From assembly GCA_021399435.1 (NCBI GenBank), contig JAJTUP010000060.1, forward strand, positions 1-64,000: DNA of 64,000 nucleotides, written 5' to 3'. Both the position numbers and the translations under genes were made by a program. The DNA is from Diaporthe sp. PMI_573 (lineage: Eukaryota > Ascomycota > Sordariomycetes > Diaporthales > Diaporthaceae). The notes under the pieces were generated by a model. That model saw only the letters and a program-made list of their open reading frames with translations. It did no database searches and was not told where the DNA came from. Positions 46,301 to 58,600 of the stretch are shown here, in pieces. The first letter of the stretch is position 1, and each line of letters begins with the position of its first letter.

Positions 46301-48485
46301 TACCGTATTTGTTTGGTTTGTTTGGGGTCAGGCTGCGCTGCAGCATCCTTCTTCTCCAGATGCCCAACCATTGTGGCGCGTCGGAAACGGCTCCATGGGG
46401 AGCTTTGGTTTCCACTGTGGCTGTCGCCAGCTTTGTGAGTCCCGCCAGATCTCACGTCTGACGTGAAGACAAGCAATAAATTCTGGGCCCGGCAGTCGTG
46501 GGACGAGATCATACGCAGCAACTCCGCCGCATCTTTCGAATCTGAGAAGGCACACAAAAAGGGGACCGAACCATACCCATTCTGTGGCTGGACCCCTTCT
46601 GCGCAGTACTGTACATGCGCCCACCGTTGGTTCCATGAGGTTAAAAACTGGTGACCACGTCGAAACAATGGAGATTCCCGCCTGCAGGCTCGCAGGACCC
46701 TTTCCTAGCTACCCTGGAGCTCTCCCCCTGACACGCGCAGGCATCATTCAAGCTCAACGGGCGGTGTGGTCCTGTCCCCGGCCATTGTACCCAGGCACGC
46801 CCCACCGATCTCGCAGGAGTTACTTGTTGGGCAGGTACTGTGTCTTCTCGTGCGCAATGTGCGCAGGGTGGACGAGGCCTTTCGCCAGGGGCCAACGAAC
46901 AGACCTTGTAACCCAGCGGGGCGAGACAGCGAGTTCATGCAAGTCCAGCACATGGAGCTTTTGAGCCTCGGTGCGCCGCCGGAAAAGCTCACATTGCAAC
47001 GGCCGCGGAAGAGTCCCCAACGGATCTCGCGATGACGGACTAGGTTGTGCTGTAGAAGCAAAGGCGGGCCCATGGAAGCATTGGAAGAAACGGGGCTGCA
47101 GTCTGCCGCGTACCGTGTGGGAGCGCCAGAACGCGTGACGCGTTCTGGACTGTGCTGTTGTTATTGTTGTCCTCTCACCCGATTCTGTGTCTGTCGGTGT
47201 GTCTGGTACTGTCTTTGCGCGTTTCAAATCCCTGAGGACTTGAGTGATTATTTGCCTCGGTACCGTGGACAGTCGGGGCATCTTTCTTGCCGCCCAGAGG
47301 CAGTGTGTTTCCATATCAATACACGGAGTGCACGACACGGGAGCGGATCTCTATGGCCTCGAACAGTCTTGAGGTTGGCAGGCCGGTTAGAGCCAACACG
47401 CCTTTGAAGAAGGTCCACCCGGCCTCGTCGAGGGCTCTCTGCATGGTTGCATGGCTGCGTGGCCGCTTGTGCAGCTCGTGCAGCGGTGCCATCTGCCAAT
47501 GAGAAAATACAGCCCGCTAAGCGCTGAAAACGCTTCGTAATGGAAAGCTAGCCGGGCTGCGCTCGCATCTGACGATCGTCAGGAGACTCGCATACATGGC
47601 AGGCCTGTCAGGGGCGTCGGGTATGTAGACGGTGTAGTATGTTGTGTGCGTCGTACCCGACAGCCTGTCTCCGACCCTCGCCACTGACCGACACACCATG
47701 GCCACGTCTGCTCATGCTGGGGGGTCGGGTTGTTGTCGTGGCCACCGAAGCTAATATCGAATTTGTATCGTTTGCCGGCCAAGAACAACGAATTTCAGTT
47801 GTAAATTGAAGGCGGACATTTTGCGCCGGGTTTAGTCGGTTCTGGCCTTCTCGCCCCGTCGGTCTCGCAGGGTTGCCCATTTGCTCTTTCATCCAAAGAC
47901 AAGATGCGCTCGTGCCATGCCTGAGCATGCCCCGTAGACAAATGATCCCAGGGCCGGAACTGCGGCATCAATATAGAAATTCGTTATTATGGCTTGCGAC
48001 TTTCATGTGCCACAAGGATTCTCTACCCTTACACATGAACCCTGAATATTATGGGCAAGGTGCTGACGGAGACCTATGGGAGTTTCTCCTGCGACGGGAC
48101 CATTTGCCTTAAAGTGTCTTTGCATGGGCTAGGGGCCTATACGGCAAGGTCTGGGGTATCTGCGACCTGCAAGCCTCGAACTTGTTGCAACCTCGTCCTT
48201 AATTGATTCGATGAGGCGGACCGGGCGAACTGTCCATTGCCATAAAAAGGAATGGATACGTGAGGTTCTCTGTAACATGATTATCCGTGTTTTGTTGTGG
48301 TGCACGCAAACGCCACATCTCAGTGTTTCATGATATGGTGTTGAATCTCTAGGCCTGGCGAGTCGAGAAACTTCGAGGCAGTGCTCGCCAGAGGGAAAGC
48401 GTACACGATTGTCGTATCATTTCTGATACTGTCGGGTCTACTCCATGCAGACAGTCGATCTCTTCCCATCCAGACTCTGCTCAGC
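40314..48485. other. Large gene-free interval of about 8 kb
   Basis: Neither strand shows a reading frame above about 170 codons or one with recognisable domains. Base composition is near that of other spacers and is not strongly AT-rich, so heavy RIP mutation is not apparent. No terminal repeats, tRNA-like B box with a matching stem, or long tandem array was found. The right end is the 3' flank of the GCP6-type gene. Candidate contents are long non-coding RNA, distal regulatory DNA or an eroded gene; none is shown by sequence. Confidence 0.4.
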
Positions 48486-51338
48486 CTAGCGCTTCGTATA
48501 ATAATTTGACATATCGAGCATAAGCACGAGCATTGCAAGTGCGTTCTCCTGCGAGCGCCCACCGGCCTCCCTATCGTTCCTCGACCCTGCCTTCTCGCCC
48601 ATGCCTCTGCATACAGTGATGAAGACCTCAACCTTCTCACGGAAGGCCTTGTACATCTTCTTGATTTCCTCGGAGTCGTGGTCACTGGGTGCACGTGACC
48701 GAGACTGTTTGGCAAATCGCAAGATTTGTGTCAAGATCTCTTCCAGTAGTTTGAGAACTGGTTGCTGCTTCTTCCTGAGAAGTAGCGCCTGTGCTATGTC
48801 GTCGAGGGTCCGCTCGTGCTCCTCCCCGAGTCTCTTTGGGCTCACGATCGTGGCAGTCTTGTCAAGGCCGCTGTCCTGAAGGCCCTTCTCAATCATATCC
48901 AGCCACGCCTGGAAACGACGCCATGGCTGGTCGATGCCTATGTCGAAGAAGTAGCGGGCAATGTTGGTGACGAAGTGGTGTGCCTCCACACGTAAGCGCA
49001 CACACACGTCGTCCAGGTTTGCCCAGTGTGACGCCTGCAAGACTATGTCGCGGAAGAGCTGGTCCACCACAAACAGCATGCGCAAGACGCGAAGCAGCAG
49101 CTTGAAGATCCGATCATACTTCACGAGTGACGCCGGCGTAATGACTGGCGCCAGCGCCTGCGGAGGCTTGTAAGACATCCGCAGGAAGTCGAGGGCGTCG
49201 AGGGACCCCTGGTCCATACACCTCTCCATCTCCTCCGTCGACAGATCCCGAATGGCGAAGCTGAGGTCTCCCGGCAGCCCGTTGCCATCGGCGCCGCTCT
49301 CTTGCTGGTAGCTTTCTGTGAGCACACCCATGAGCGCAAGCCGCAGCTCTGAACTCGCGGGTGGCCAATTCTCACGACTCGACAGGCGTAAGCCCATGGT
49401 GACGCCGGATCTGGAAACGCCTGACCGTCTCTCCGTCGTCTCCATATCAGGATTAAATAGCGCGTTCGTGAGGCGGCTGGAGAACATGCCGTTGCCAAAG
49501 AGTTGGAACGCTCTCTGAACCGCGAGGTGCTTCCGTAAGCCATGCTCACTGAACAATAACCGCAAGCATTCGCGATTGACAAGACGAGCTTGAGTGTATA
49601 CCATCGGGCCGAAGGATAGCATTGGTAGCAAAGACCAGTGAGGGCTGAAGTCAGCGACCGTGGATCCTTGGTTGTCCTGGCTGTCGAATAGGCGTTGTCT
49701 GAGAATGTCGGACAGTTGGTTCCACGTCTCCTTTGTCTCGATCGGTTGTCCCAGGTTCGCAATCGAGGCTAGCATTGTTTGTTGAAGGTCCTCCTCGTTC
49801 TTGCCAAAAACCCGGAGCTGCCCGTCATCCTGGACCATAAGACTGTTGTTTGGATGTTGTGCGGCGCCCCCAGTGGCATCTTGCGTCTGCTGCAGCAGGG
49901 CTACCACGGCACGTTGATACTCAAGTGCCATTTCTTCAACCTTCGTAATCGACTCCCAGTCATACTGCCACTCGAGTCTCGGCACAATGGTCGAGTTGGT
50001 GACAGTAATAGACGCCATTGGGTGCTGAGGGTGGCTCTCCTGTAGGAAGCGGAGATTCCTTCCTGTCTCGAAAATCACCCCAGCAACATCATCGGGGACG
50101 AACCCAGGCATGTTGTCCGGGTCCAAGACATAATCAGGTTCTTCCAGCTCGAATCCTTGGTCATCTATCCACAGGCTGTTCTCAACCTTGACGAAGCCTT
50201 TTCCCGTGCCAGATTTGTTGATCCGCCTGCCCTCTTCAGGTCTCAACCCAATCCATTCTTCAACAAATTCAGTCCATGGCGTCGAGACGATGCGCAGAAC
50301 TTGACCCATGGTATCTCTCAAGACTGGCTCGCTTATCTCTGCCGACTGAGCCTCGTTGTAGATGAGAGAAAGCAGATCTGCGTCGTTAGTTGACCTCTTG
50401 ATCTTGATGATGAGCCTGTAATAATATGATAAAAGGTGGTAGGTTGGGCGAACAAGGGACTGCAACTGAAGAATTGAAACAGTCCTCAAGCCACGGCGTC
50501 CAAGCTCATCCTGGACGACGAGTAGCAGGCTATCCAGTGCGTTTGCGAGCGCGACCCGGGGTGGGCTTGCACTCGACGAGTATGTCTTGTCTATGAATGA
50601 GCGTAGACGGCGATACGCTTGGCCACAGGAACTGCAAAGCGGCAATATAACGGAGATGGATTCTCCAGAGTAGCCGGGAGCTTTGGACAAAGCTAGTGAA
50701 GGTTGAAAGTTCTTCTTTTCTGGATTCCATGAGAATAGGACCGAGTCGCGGCCAAGTGCCATCGCAAGGAGACAGGCAGAATAAGCGTTAGGGTCCAGGG
50801 TCTTATGGGACCCATGAGACTGGACGCCGCATGGGTTGCTTTCTGAGGCCAGGTAGGAATCGTATGCATCCATTCCAGCTTCTGTGATGAAAATTGTCGG
50901 TTTAAGACGCGCTTCGGGGAGATCGAAGCTATCCCACGTCTTGAAATCCGCAGCCTCTGGGGCAGCATCTTGATGGAACATCCATGGGTCCACCTCAGAT
51001 TCCGGGCGTGGGCTTTTCAACGACTCAAGATCGATGTTTACTGTCTCTTCGTCCACCGTGCCTTCGGGCCTGGATTCAGTGGTGAGATCTTGGGGAAGCT
51101 TGAAATAACCATCATCCGGAAGGTCCAGTGTGTCGCCCACGATGGGGCCGGTTCTGCCTAGTGGCCGTTTAGAATTTGGCTCTAACGCAAGCATCTTCTA
51201 CCACTCACCTGTGCCAGAAAGATCGAAGAAATCCTTCGCGATGGGCGTAGGCGAGTCTAGCAGCATGGACGACTTCCAGAAGTTTGGCTGGGCGAAGAGG
51301 TCAGCGACACTCTCATCCTCCGTCGCAAAGGACGCCAT
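48486..51338 (-). CDS. GCP6: Gamma-tubulin complex component of the GCP6 (Alp16) type
   Basis: Accessory subunit of the large gamma-tubulin ring complex. Exons (minus): 51338-51209 and 51157-48486, giving 933 residues. Exon 1 begins MASFATEDESVADLFAQPNF and includes FWKSSMLLDSP; the intron 51158-51208 is only 51 bases (donor GTGAGT, CTAAAC branch, acceptor TAG) and contains a stop. The GCP N-terminal domain runs from about residue 110 (EARLKPTIFITEAGMDAYDS to SWNPEKKNFQ), includes PLCSSCGQAYRRLRSFID, and ends near TPWTEFVEEWIGL. The C-terminal domain contains FGPMVYTQARLVNRECLRLL and YDRIFKLLLRVLRMLFVV. The second domain is shorter and more divergent than in GCP2, as for accessory GCPs. GCP5 is the main alternative. 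The gene is divergent from EAF7. Confidence 0.8.
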
Positions 51339-51783
51339 GATTTGGTCAGCTGCCTTCACGATTGAGTAACAAGAGGATGATCCTGTTGCAAATCAGTCAT
51401 GACTGCATCATGCAGCTTTTCAAAGTAAAAGATAGGTTCACATGAGTTACTCGATCCTGTAAGATGGGCGACTGTGCTTGGGGGCATTGAACGTCGCCAA
51501 TGAACCGCGTGGGAACTGTTGTTGCCCTAACCCTTACCGCATGTAGCGGCAATGTACCTACCTACTTTAGCTCCATGCGCAAGCTTCCAAGTAGGTAGTC
51601 TAGATTTGTATTTACTTCAGCCTGCCCCGGCACGAACCATCAACCCAACCGGCCTTCTGGGTCTTCGCTTCTGCTGGGTGGTCAATTGCAGTCTGGACTG
51701 TCATCTCCTTGTTCATACCAACCGCTCTAATCCCAACGACCGAGATCTTCCTTGCGACAGCTTTTCGGACACACGCAAGCACC
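51339..51783. promoter_or_regulatory. Divergent promoter region between the GCP6-type gene and EAF7
   Basis: A 445-base spacer between divergent start codons, carrying CTACCTACTT and GTAGGTAGTCTAG short words (about 51556-51605) and a CT-rich segment before EAF7. No specific factor site assigned. Confidence 0.5.
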
Positions 51784-52817
51784 ATGCCTCCCAAAAAGAA
51801 GGCTCGCGCGTCGACAACGGCCACGCCGGCGAGCAACGATGACGCGATGGACATCGACACCCCGCAAGCTGCGGAAACACCGACTGCAGCTGCCGCCAGA
51901 TTAGCACATACTGTCGACCTAGCCTCGCCGTGGACTGATGACCAGGTCTCCATGCTATTCAAGGCAGTGGTGCGCTGGAAGCCAGCGGGTGAGCGCGCGA
52001 TATCCCCACCCGAAACAGTTGAAGCGTCGGGCAGCTGCTAACCTCGTCATAATCAGGGATGCACAAACACTTTCGAATGCTCGCCATATCCGAACATCTG
52101 CGAACGAATGGCTACGACCCCGCCGTCTACACCCACATCCGCATACCGGGGATCTGGAAGAAGCTCAACGAGTTCTACAATATGCCCTTGATAGATGAGC
52201 GGGAAAACAACATGGACTTGTTGGAGGATCCCAATTTCGACGATCGCTTTAAGGACTTCGATCTCCCTTGGGAGGATTACGGCGACCTGATCATGCAGCG
52301 AGCACTGGCAGATCCCAGCGAGGCGCCATCGTCACCTTCGACAGCAGAGAAATCTCCTGCCTCGACAAGAAAGCGAAAACGCGGTGGGGCCGTGGATGAG
52401 CCGAAGGGCCGCGCCAGCACGGTCGAGGACTCAGAGGCCGAGGATGACGGGGACGCCGAAGAGGCCCAGTCTAGCCCAGCAGTGAAGTCGGCACGAAGCG
52501 CACGCAGCGCACGCAGCACGCGGAGCTCTAAACGGGCAGCTTCGAAGGCCAAGGCCAGGGTTGTGGAACAAGAGGAAGCGGAAGGCGGCGAGGAAGACGA
52601 GGACGGAGATGGGGATGGAGAGTCCCATGAGCAGGAATCCTCTTCCGACGACGAGAGCGAAGAAGAGCAAGAAGAAGAACAAGAAGAGGAGCAGGAGGCG
52701 GAGGAGCAGCAAGAAGAGGAAGCCCCAGCGGCGAGGCCCACAAGGGGAGGGCCAGGCAGGGGAAGGAAGCGAGGCCGCGGTCGCGGGAGGGGAGGCCGCG
52801 GTCGACGAGGCGGGTAA
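51784..52817 (+). CDS. EAF7: NuA4 histone acetyltransferase subunit Eaf7 (CT20 family)
   Basis: Subunit of the NuA4 complex that acetylates histones H4 and H2A; homologue of animal MRGBP. Exons: 51784-51988 and 52057-52817, giving 321 residues. The CT20 domain covers about residues 45-150: [53 protein letters not shown], then LDERE-like IDERENN and [20 protein letters not shown]. The second half is low-complexity: [14 protein letters not shown], a long Glu/Asp-rich run (about 245-300), and a C-terminal Gly/Arg tail [20 protein letters not shown]. The RG-rich end is more developed than in yeast Eaf7 and could bind nucleic acid. The intron 51989-52056 has donor GTGAGC and branch GCTAAC. Confidence 0.93.
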
Positions 52818-53238
52818 ATGATATCAGGCCAGCAGGCTTAAGGTAGAGGAGTCTCTACGCGGAGCAGAGGATGCGACGAGGCACTCACCTTGGCAGTCTG
52901 TGTAAAAGATTTCGGCAAAAGTCCTTGCCAATGATGGAAGCGTGGCTGGATTGGAATCGAAAAGTGCTTGCATGTTGGATATACCCTGTATTACTAGGCG
53001 CAAAGATAATGAACTGGTTTGTGATAGGCATTTGCAGCGGAGGACCACAACGTGGGTACGGAGTACTTCGGCGGTACTTGCACTCCCTCCGTGCAAGCTC
53101 ATTAATGGATCCCCGCAAAGCGACACCCCACCCACCAAGCACCAATGTCCAGCCCCCGCAACGCGTCAAGTTCAACGACAGACGCGACTTACTGTGTAAA
53201 CCCAATATTGAGGCCTGTCAAGCCAAATCGAATCCAAG
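52818..53238. other. Spacer between EAF7 and ASK1
   Basis: Both genes are read rightward. This 421-base stretch holds the EAF7 3' end and the ASK1 promoter. No further feature seen. Confidence 0.5.
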
Positions 53239-54641
53239 ATGTCTCGGGCAGGATCCTCAGCAGCAAGGAACCTGACCCTTACTGAAGAGCTGGAAAGGCT
53301 TGAGCAATCCATAACGCTCACTCTGCAAGGTATATTAAATCTGCATGCCGCGGCTGGGTCACTTGTGAGGGAACTAACACGGCGCAGAGATCGACTCGAA
53401 CTTCAGCAGGGCACACCGCATAGTCACCACGAGCATCCTGCCCCTGGTGGAGCAGTATGGAGAGCACTCAAAGGCCGTGTGGGAGGCATCAAAGTTCTGG
53501 AAGCAATTCTTCGAGGCATCCGCAAATGTGTCGTTGTCCGGGTATGAGGAGCTAGCCGCAGACGAGGAAACGACGGCTCACGATGAGACAACTGAGCATG
53601 ATGAGACGACAGCGGACTACACACCGCGCCCGGAAGGTGGGAATGCCCATCAGGATACCTCGTACCAAGCACAGGACGACTCACTGCTGGATGGCGGAGA
53701 CGGAGATCTTACCGGGAGCACGCCCCGCGCGCCGGCGTCCAAGTCCCGGCCACAGTTCGCCAAGCTTGGCTCTCCGTACGAGGAGCTGAAGCGTGAGGTC
53801 AAAGGTGCAGATGATCACGCCTCGGCTGACGACTCCGATACCGATATTGTGCCTCACCAACACACCACCAGATTGCCTGACATGTCCATGACCCCACGGT
53901 CATCACTAGGCGCCGACGAGGGAACACAAGACGACATCTTCTCCACCGCGCACAAGAACAAAGACCCTCTGCTCCACCGGGTCCTTGACAAGAACTACCG
54001 TATCCAAGCGACCCCGCACAAGCCCACCGGCGTCTCGCCCATCAAGTGGAGGGTCACTGAGAAGCTCCAGCTCCTGGGCGGGGACAAGGGCAAGCAGCCA
54101 GCATGGCAGGACGACTCGCCGCAGTCTTCCCCTGAGATGGCCATCCCGACGCTCCGCAGCGCCGCGTTCATGTCGCCGGTGAAGTACGGCGGTGGCGGCG
54201 GGCGTGCTAGACGTCCTAGTGGCGCGTCCGGTGCCCCGCGGACCCCCGGCGTCAGCGTCCAGACCCCCGCGACTGCGAAGAAGACGAAGGACGTCTATGC
54301 GGACGATGAGGGCAAGAGGGGCCGGCAGAAGGACGATATCAAGTGGGAGAGTGACGATGAGGACGACGACGGCCTTTACGGCGGGATGAGCCCGCCCAAG
54401 ACGATCCAGTTCGCGCTACCCCCATCAAAGCTCCTGCAGACCCCAGGTAAGTAGCCCTACCCGCAAGCCTCCACCACTGGCACTGGCCAACCTGTACCTA
54501 ACTGCTCGTAAAGCTCGAGAGGCAAGCAAGCGGATTGTTGACGACATACTTTTGACGGCCGGCATGGAGCCGGAGGACTCGTCTGAGTACAGCCCTACAA
54601 TTGTCAAGATGAATGCCAACATCTCGGACGACACTTTCTAG
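53239..54641 (+). CDS. ASK1: DASH/Dam1 complex subunit Ask1
   Basis: Component of the ring-forming DASH complex that couples kinetochores to spindle microtubules. Exons: 53239-53329, 53388-54446, 54514-54641, giving 425 residues. The conserved N-terminal Ask1 segment is MSRAGSSAARNLTLTEELER, then LEQSITLTLQEIDSNFSRAH and TTSILPLVEQYGEHSKAVWE, with coiled-coil character. The rest is mostly disordered and Ser/Thr-Pro-rich, including TPR, TPHKPTGVSPIKW and MSPPKTIQF, fitting a cyclin-dependent kinase target. An acidic repeat of the HDETT type occurs near residues 85-105. The C-terminal exon encodes KRIVDDILLTAGMEPEDSSE, a second conserved fungal motif. Intron donors are GTATAT and GTAAGT. The first is slightly weak, but the splice restores the family motif exactly. 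Confidence 0.93.
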
Positions 54642-55272
54642 CGGGACGTTATAGATACCATCTTGTAGTTTAGAGTCTCCAGAGTCTGTGATGAAATGAA
54701 TACCATTACAACCTGGTCTCGCTGTCTGCCTCGGGATTTGTTTCTTTACCCACAGTTATCTCAGTGCGATCGTCCTGAGGTGTTGTTGGAAATTCCTCTG
54801 CAATGCAGATGCCCAGTCCTGCCTCATCACATGAGTCACAAAGAGTGCTATGAGAATGAATTAGAAAACACGCTGGAAACGCCTCTATTCCTGAGAGAAC
54901 GTCTCCATTTTTATCTCATTGAATGGTGGATAATTGAGACGAGCATCATGATGTGAGGCCTTAATATCCTCGCGAGCCACTGGGGCTTGTGCTAGAGATG
55001 GTACCATGATGGCTACTTCTCAAAGTCTCTTCTTTCTGACCTGTGGGATGATTTCAAGGTGCTCATTCGGTTATGAAAACACTCGTTTTTCTTTCACAAG
55101 CTGTGGCTTGTCCACATCCATTTATATTGGGTGTGGAACCAGCCCAGGCTTTATGCTTTAATCAATATTCAAGGCCATGAGTTGTGTGGGTTCGACTCAG
55201 AATAGGAAGATTCCTTCTTGTTGCTCTTGTTGTTAGCCCCCCTCTTTCTTCGATCTTTTATTTTATTTTTCT

Positions 55273-55416
55273 ATGGCTACTGTGATGCTTAACCACATAC
55301 TCAAAGACTGCCCTCAGAGAGAACATTCTTTCCTTGGTCTTCTATCTAACGATCATGAACAAATAGTGCATGTACTCTTTGCTGATAGCACAGCAGTCAA
55401 ATCCTCAGAAAACTTA
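55273..55416 (+). mobile_element. Possible decayed LINE-type retroelement C-terminal tail
   Basis: A 47-codon frame starting at 55273 encodes TVMLNHILKDCPQREHSFLG followed by an LLSNDHEQ...VLFAD segment. A His-Ile-Leu-x-Asp-Cys-Pro pattern followed by an LL and a final hydrophobic helix is typical of the region after the RNase H domain in fungal LINEs. It lies in an AT-rich pocket, and no upstream reverse-transcriptase frame remains. The match is pattern-based and short, so chance is quite possible. Confidence 0.25.
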
Positions 55417-55592
55417 TGAAGTTTGATGTAAGCCTTAATTGTAGGAGAAAACAACCACATGCACTCTTACAATGACACAGTCACATGCTCAAACATTTTT
55501 AAACGTCATTATGGAGCCCCTATAGCTTACTTGTCTTCTGGCCGGTTACCCACAAAAGGTTATTCCGCAGGTTATCCTCATCGCATACTAGA

Positions 55593-55652
55593 TTATCCTA
55601 TAGGAGGTTAGCTAGGTATCTAATAGACGGTCGTCCTATAGTAGATTTTCCT
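55593..55652. repeat. CTATAGGNGGTTA repeat, related to the repeat at 26.05 kb
   Basis: CCTATAGGAGGTTAGCTA (55597-55614), TCCTATAGTAGATTTTC and CCTATAGGGGGTTAAGTA are imperfect copies of one word within 60 bases. The first, with its flank, matches 26041-26062 at 20 of 22 bases. This suggests a dispersed repeat family present at two distant sites. Confidence 0.55.
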
Positions 55653-58600
55653 ATAGGGGGTTAAGTAGTAATGCCTGCCCATGTGGTTCACTACGTAGAC
55701 TTTGGCATACTGTGGCCACGTAGGGGACACCTGAGCCAATCAGACACAAAGCAGCGTGGTCATATCTACAATGTGTTGATTATCCCGACTTTCCATGTCA
55801 TTTGTTCAGCAGCATCTACAACAGGATGAGCCCCAGTGGAAATCGGCTCTGTCTGCCCGGCTCGTAGGTGCTCAGACGTGACAGTGGCCTGTATGCTTTG
55901 CGCGGCCGGACAGCCCCGTTGGTTGAAATTATCGTACAAACACAAGTGCCGTTCCCATAGCAACAAAGTCAGTCCAAATGCTTCCTCTGGCTTAAAGATT
56001 GGTTGCGGCGCCACAATGGTCTGGACATTGGGTGCTTCCAACTATCATGACAAGGGTGGCGGTCTCTACAGCTCTCTGCATGTTAATTTGGTACAATGAC
56101 GTACAAGAGTCCATGACTCTCTCTGCCTGCCATCAACTTGACCTGGATAAGCTCAACGCCTGAGACATGCGCGGTCATGGTAAGCGAGGCATTCACTGAC
56201 ATCCTTGAATCAGTTGAACCGTCGTCTGATAGGAGTATACACTACGATTTTGCCCCCGTCTCTGCGTCCACAATTTCAAGCACAAGCATGACTTGCTCTC
56301 TAGATTGGGTTGATGAGGCATGAAGCGAAAGAAGACCTCACACAACAGAGTCAGCGGGACGCACAGGCCGGGTTAGGTGGAAGTAGGCTTGAAACCAGTG
56401 CCAAAAAATTTCGAAGTCACGCTGACAGGCACAGCTGAGCTACGGGGACAAGCCTTCCCGCTGTCAAATTAGCAAATTTTCCATTGGTGTGGACTGTTTT
56501 GTAATCAAGGTGCCGAATGGCGGGCGCCCGAAAGTGTACAGCAGGGGGTGACGGAGGTAGCGGACACCTCTGCCCCCGAGTAGCCGGGATCACCTGTGCC
56601 CGAATGTCGGGACGTCGGCCTCGGAGCAGCAATGGGATGGTAACAATGAGTGCCAGGGTGGATGCATGTGAGGCCCGGGTGGAGATTGCCGACAGTGGAA
56701 ACAATGCTCAATCGTACGGAACATGCGGAAACCGTATTGGGTTTACTCGTTTGCGTATAGCCTAACCCACTAGTTCGGGAGTGCAATGAAGAGGTGGCGG
56801 GTCCCATTGGAGAGGGAGATTCGCCGGCCAGATTCTTACAATCTAGTATGATCCTCGCGTCGCGATGTCGAGCGCGCAGTCAAGCATTGTGGTTTGGGGT
56901 TGTTCCTGTGAACGGTGTGGTTGCAAATGGCCTTATTCGTACTCGTATCCGGATCTTGAGCTGTGCGATTGACCAATGAGACGGCGGCGTGTTCGAGATG
57001 AGATGTTGCTGCGCATCCAGGGTCGTCCCAGATGGTCCCGGGCTGCTGGGCCAGAGGGGGATATCGGCGAACGAACTGTGAGCTTCTTCAGATTTCGAGA
57101 ACGAGTGGGGATCCACACCTCAGCCCAGCATGTAACCACATTGTCGACGCAGGGAGGGACGAGGGATGCGTAACCATACGATATGTCGTCGCCTATCGTA
57201 TATACGCAGCGGGATGCCCAGAATGTGTGACGATGGTTGTATTGGGCGGGGCCACACGTTACGTCAATTGCCCGCCCCAGATGGAAGCAAATCCAATGCG
57301 TTGTCGCGGCGCGGCACGAGTGGCAGGTACTGTAATAAGCGGACGGGGAATCCCACTGCCGCACGGCGGATCACAACATTATGGAGATTAGCTGTTGCGG
57401 AGCTGTGGCAGCACGGAGACTCTGCAAGCTCTGTCTGCTGTCTCTGGGACCTGGGGACTCTTGTCCTACAGCATGGGATTTAACCCAATTTGCGATAGGG
57501 CGTGTGTGGGGAGTGTGCATGATGTGATTGAATTGATACGATAGACGATCACTGGCGGAGTGGGAGAGGGTAAGACAAGCTTGAGACGGCGACTGCAGTC
57601 TTGTACTTGCCCCCAGCACGCCAGGCTTGTGGGACGGCCTGCTATGGCATATGTGGGATAGGCAGTCTGCGTGTGGGACGACAGTCTCGCCGGTTATAAC
57701 CTGGGACACATCCGGGAGACGATGACCCTTTGAGACCCTGCCTGCCATGGCCTGCCATGGCCTGACGCGGGTCTGGCTTTCCCGTTCAGCCCGTGAGCGG
57801 CGCTGGCAGGGTGGGAGGGGGGATTGGCAGCTGCCATTGGCCATAGCTCCCCACCAGGAAACTGATCGGCCATGGATTGTCAGCTTGGGACCCAGGTAGT
57901 CCAGGTACCCAGCCGGGGAACCTAACTTGCAGTACCTGCCTAACCTCCCCCCCTCCCAACCAGCCCGGCCTACCACTGCCTGTGCCCTCCTGGCAGCCTG
58001 GGCGGGCAATAACAGTGCATCTAGGTGATGCACTAGTCATCGGACGAATGCCTGGGTAGGGTAGCCCAGCCCAAGTGGTGATGTCGTAGTGTGCCTGTGT
58101 GCTATAGCCAGCACACACACCATACGCGGTACAGCTGACAGCCCGGAAGGAGACACGACTAAGACAGAACCTTGAGGCAGAGAAGCAGCAACAGCCAGCA
58201 ATAAGCTGACCCGGGCACGCGCTAGCCAGCAACAACGACCCCTGCACCTGCACAGTTGAATCGCAATTGTCGCATCCGACGGTGGGAATTCCCATTGGTA
58301 GTGTAATCTCCTGTTCCCGCACTTTTTATCTCCAGAAGACCCAGCAAAAGACCACCTCCGACTACCCAGTCGACCCTTGCTTTTGCCCGCCCTTGCCCTT
58401 GACCGGCTTTGGAATTTGGTTGTCATTATTAATTACAGAGACTGCCCCGGGGTCCGGTTCGCGCCTGTCATCCTTTTCTGTATTTCCCTCGTCTCCCACC
58501 TTTCAAACGCGCAGTAGCCGGCCCAACATCTCGGAAGGCCCCCAACAACCCAGAGGCAGCGCCTTCAAGAAGAGGGGAGTGTACAAGCAGGACCAGATCG

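Noticed and set aside
52277..52741. Ser/Cys-rich minus-strand frame opposite EAF7
   Set aside because: It is the complement of the Glu/Asp/Arg-rich EAF7 tail and shows no independent signal.
55188..55201. GGTTCGACTC resembling a tRNA B box
   Set aside because: The flanking bases do not form a T-arm stem and no matching A box or acceptor stem is present.
57196..57202. TCGTATA word resembling the yeast sterol response element upstream of ERG5
   Set aside because: It is 1.6 kb from the start codon, seven bases long and expected by chance; sterol control in Sordariomycetes is not known to use this yeast site.
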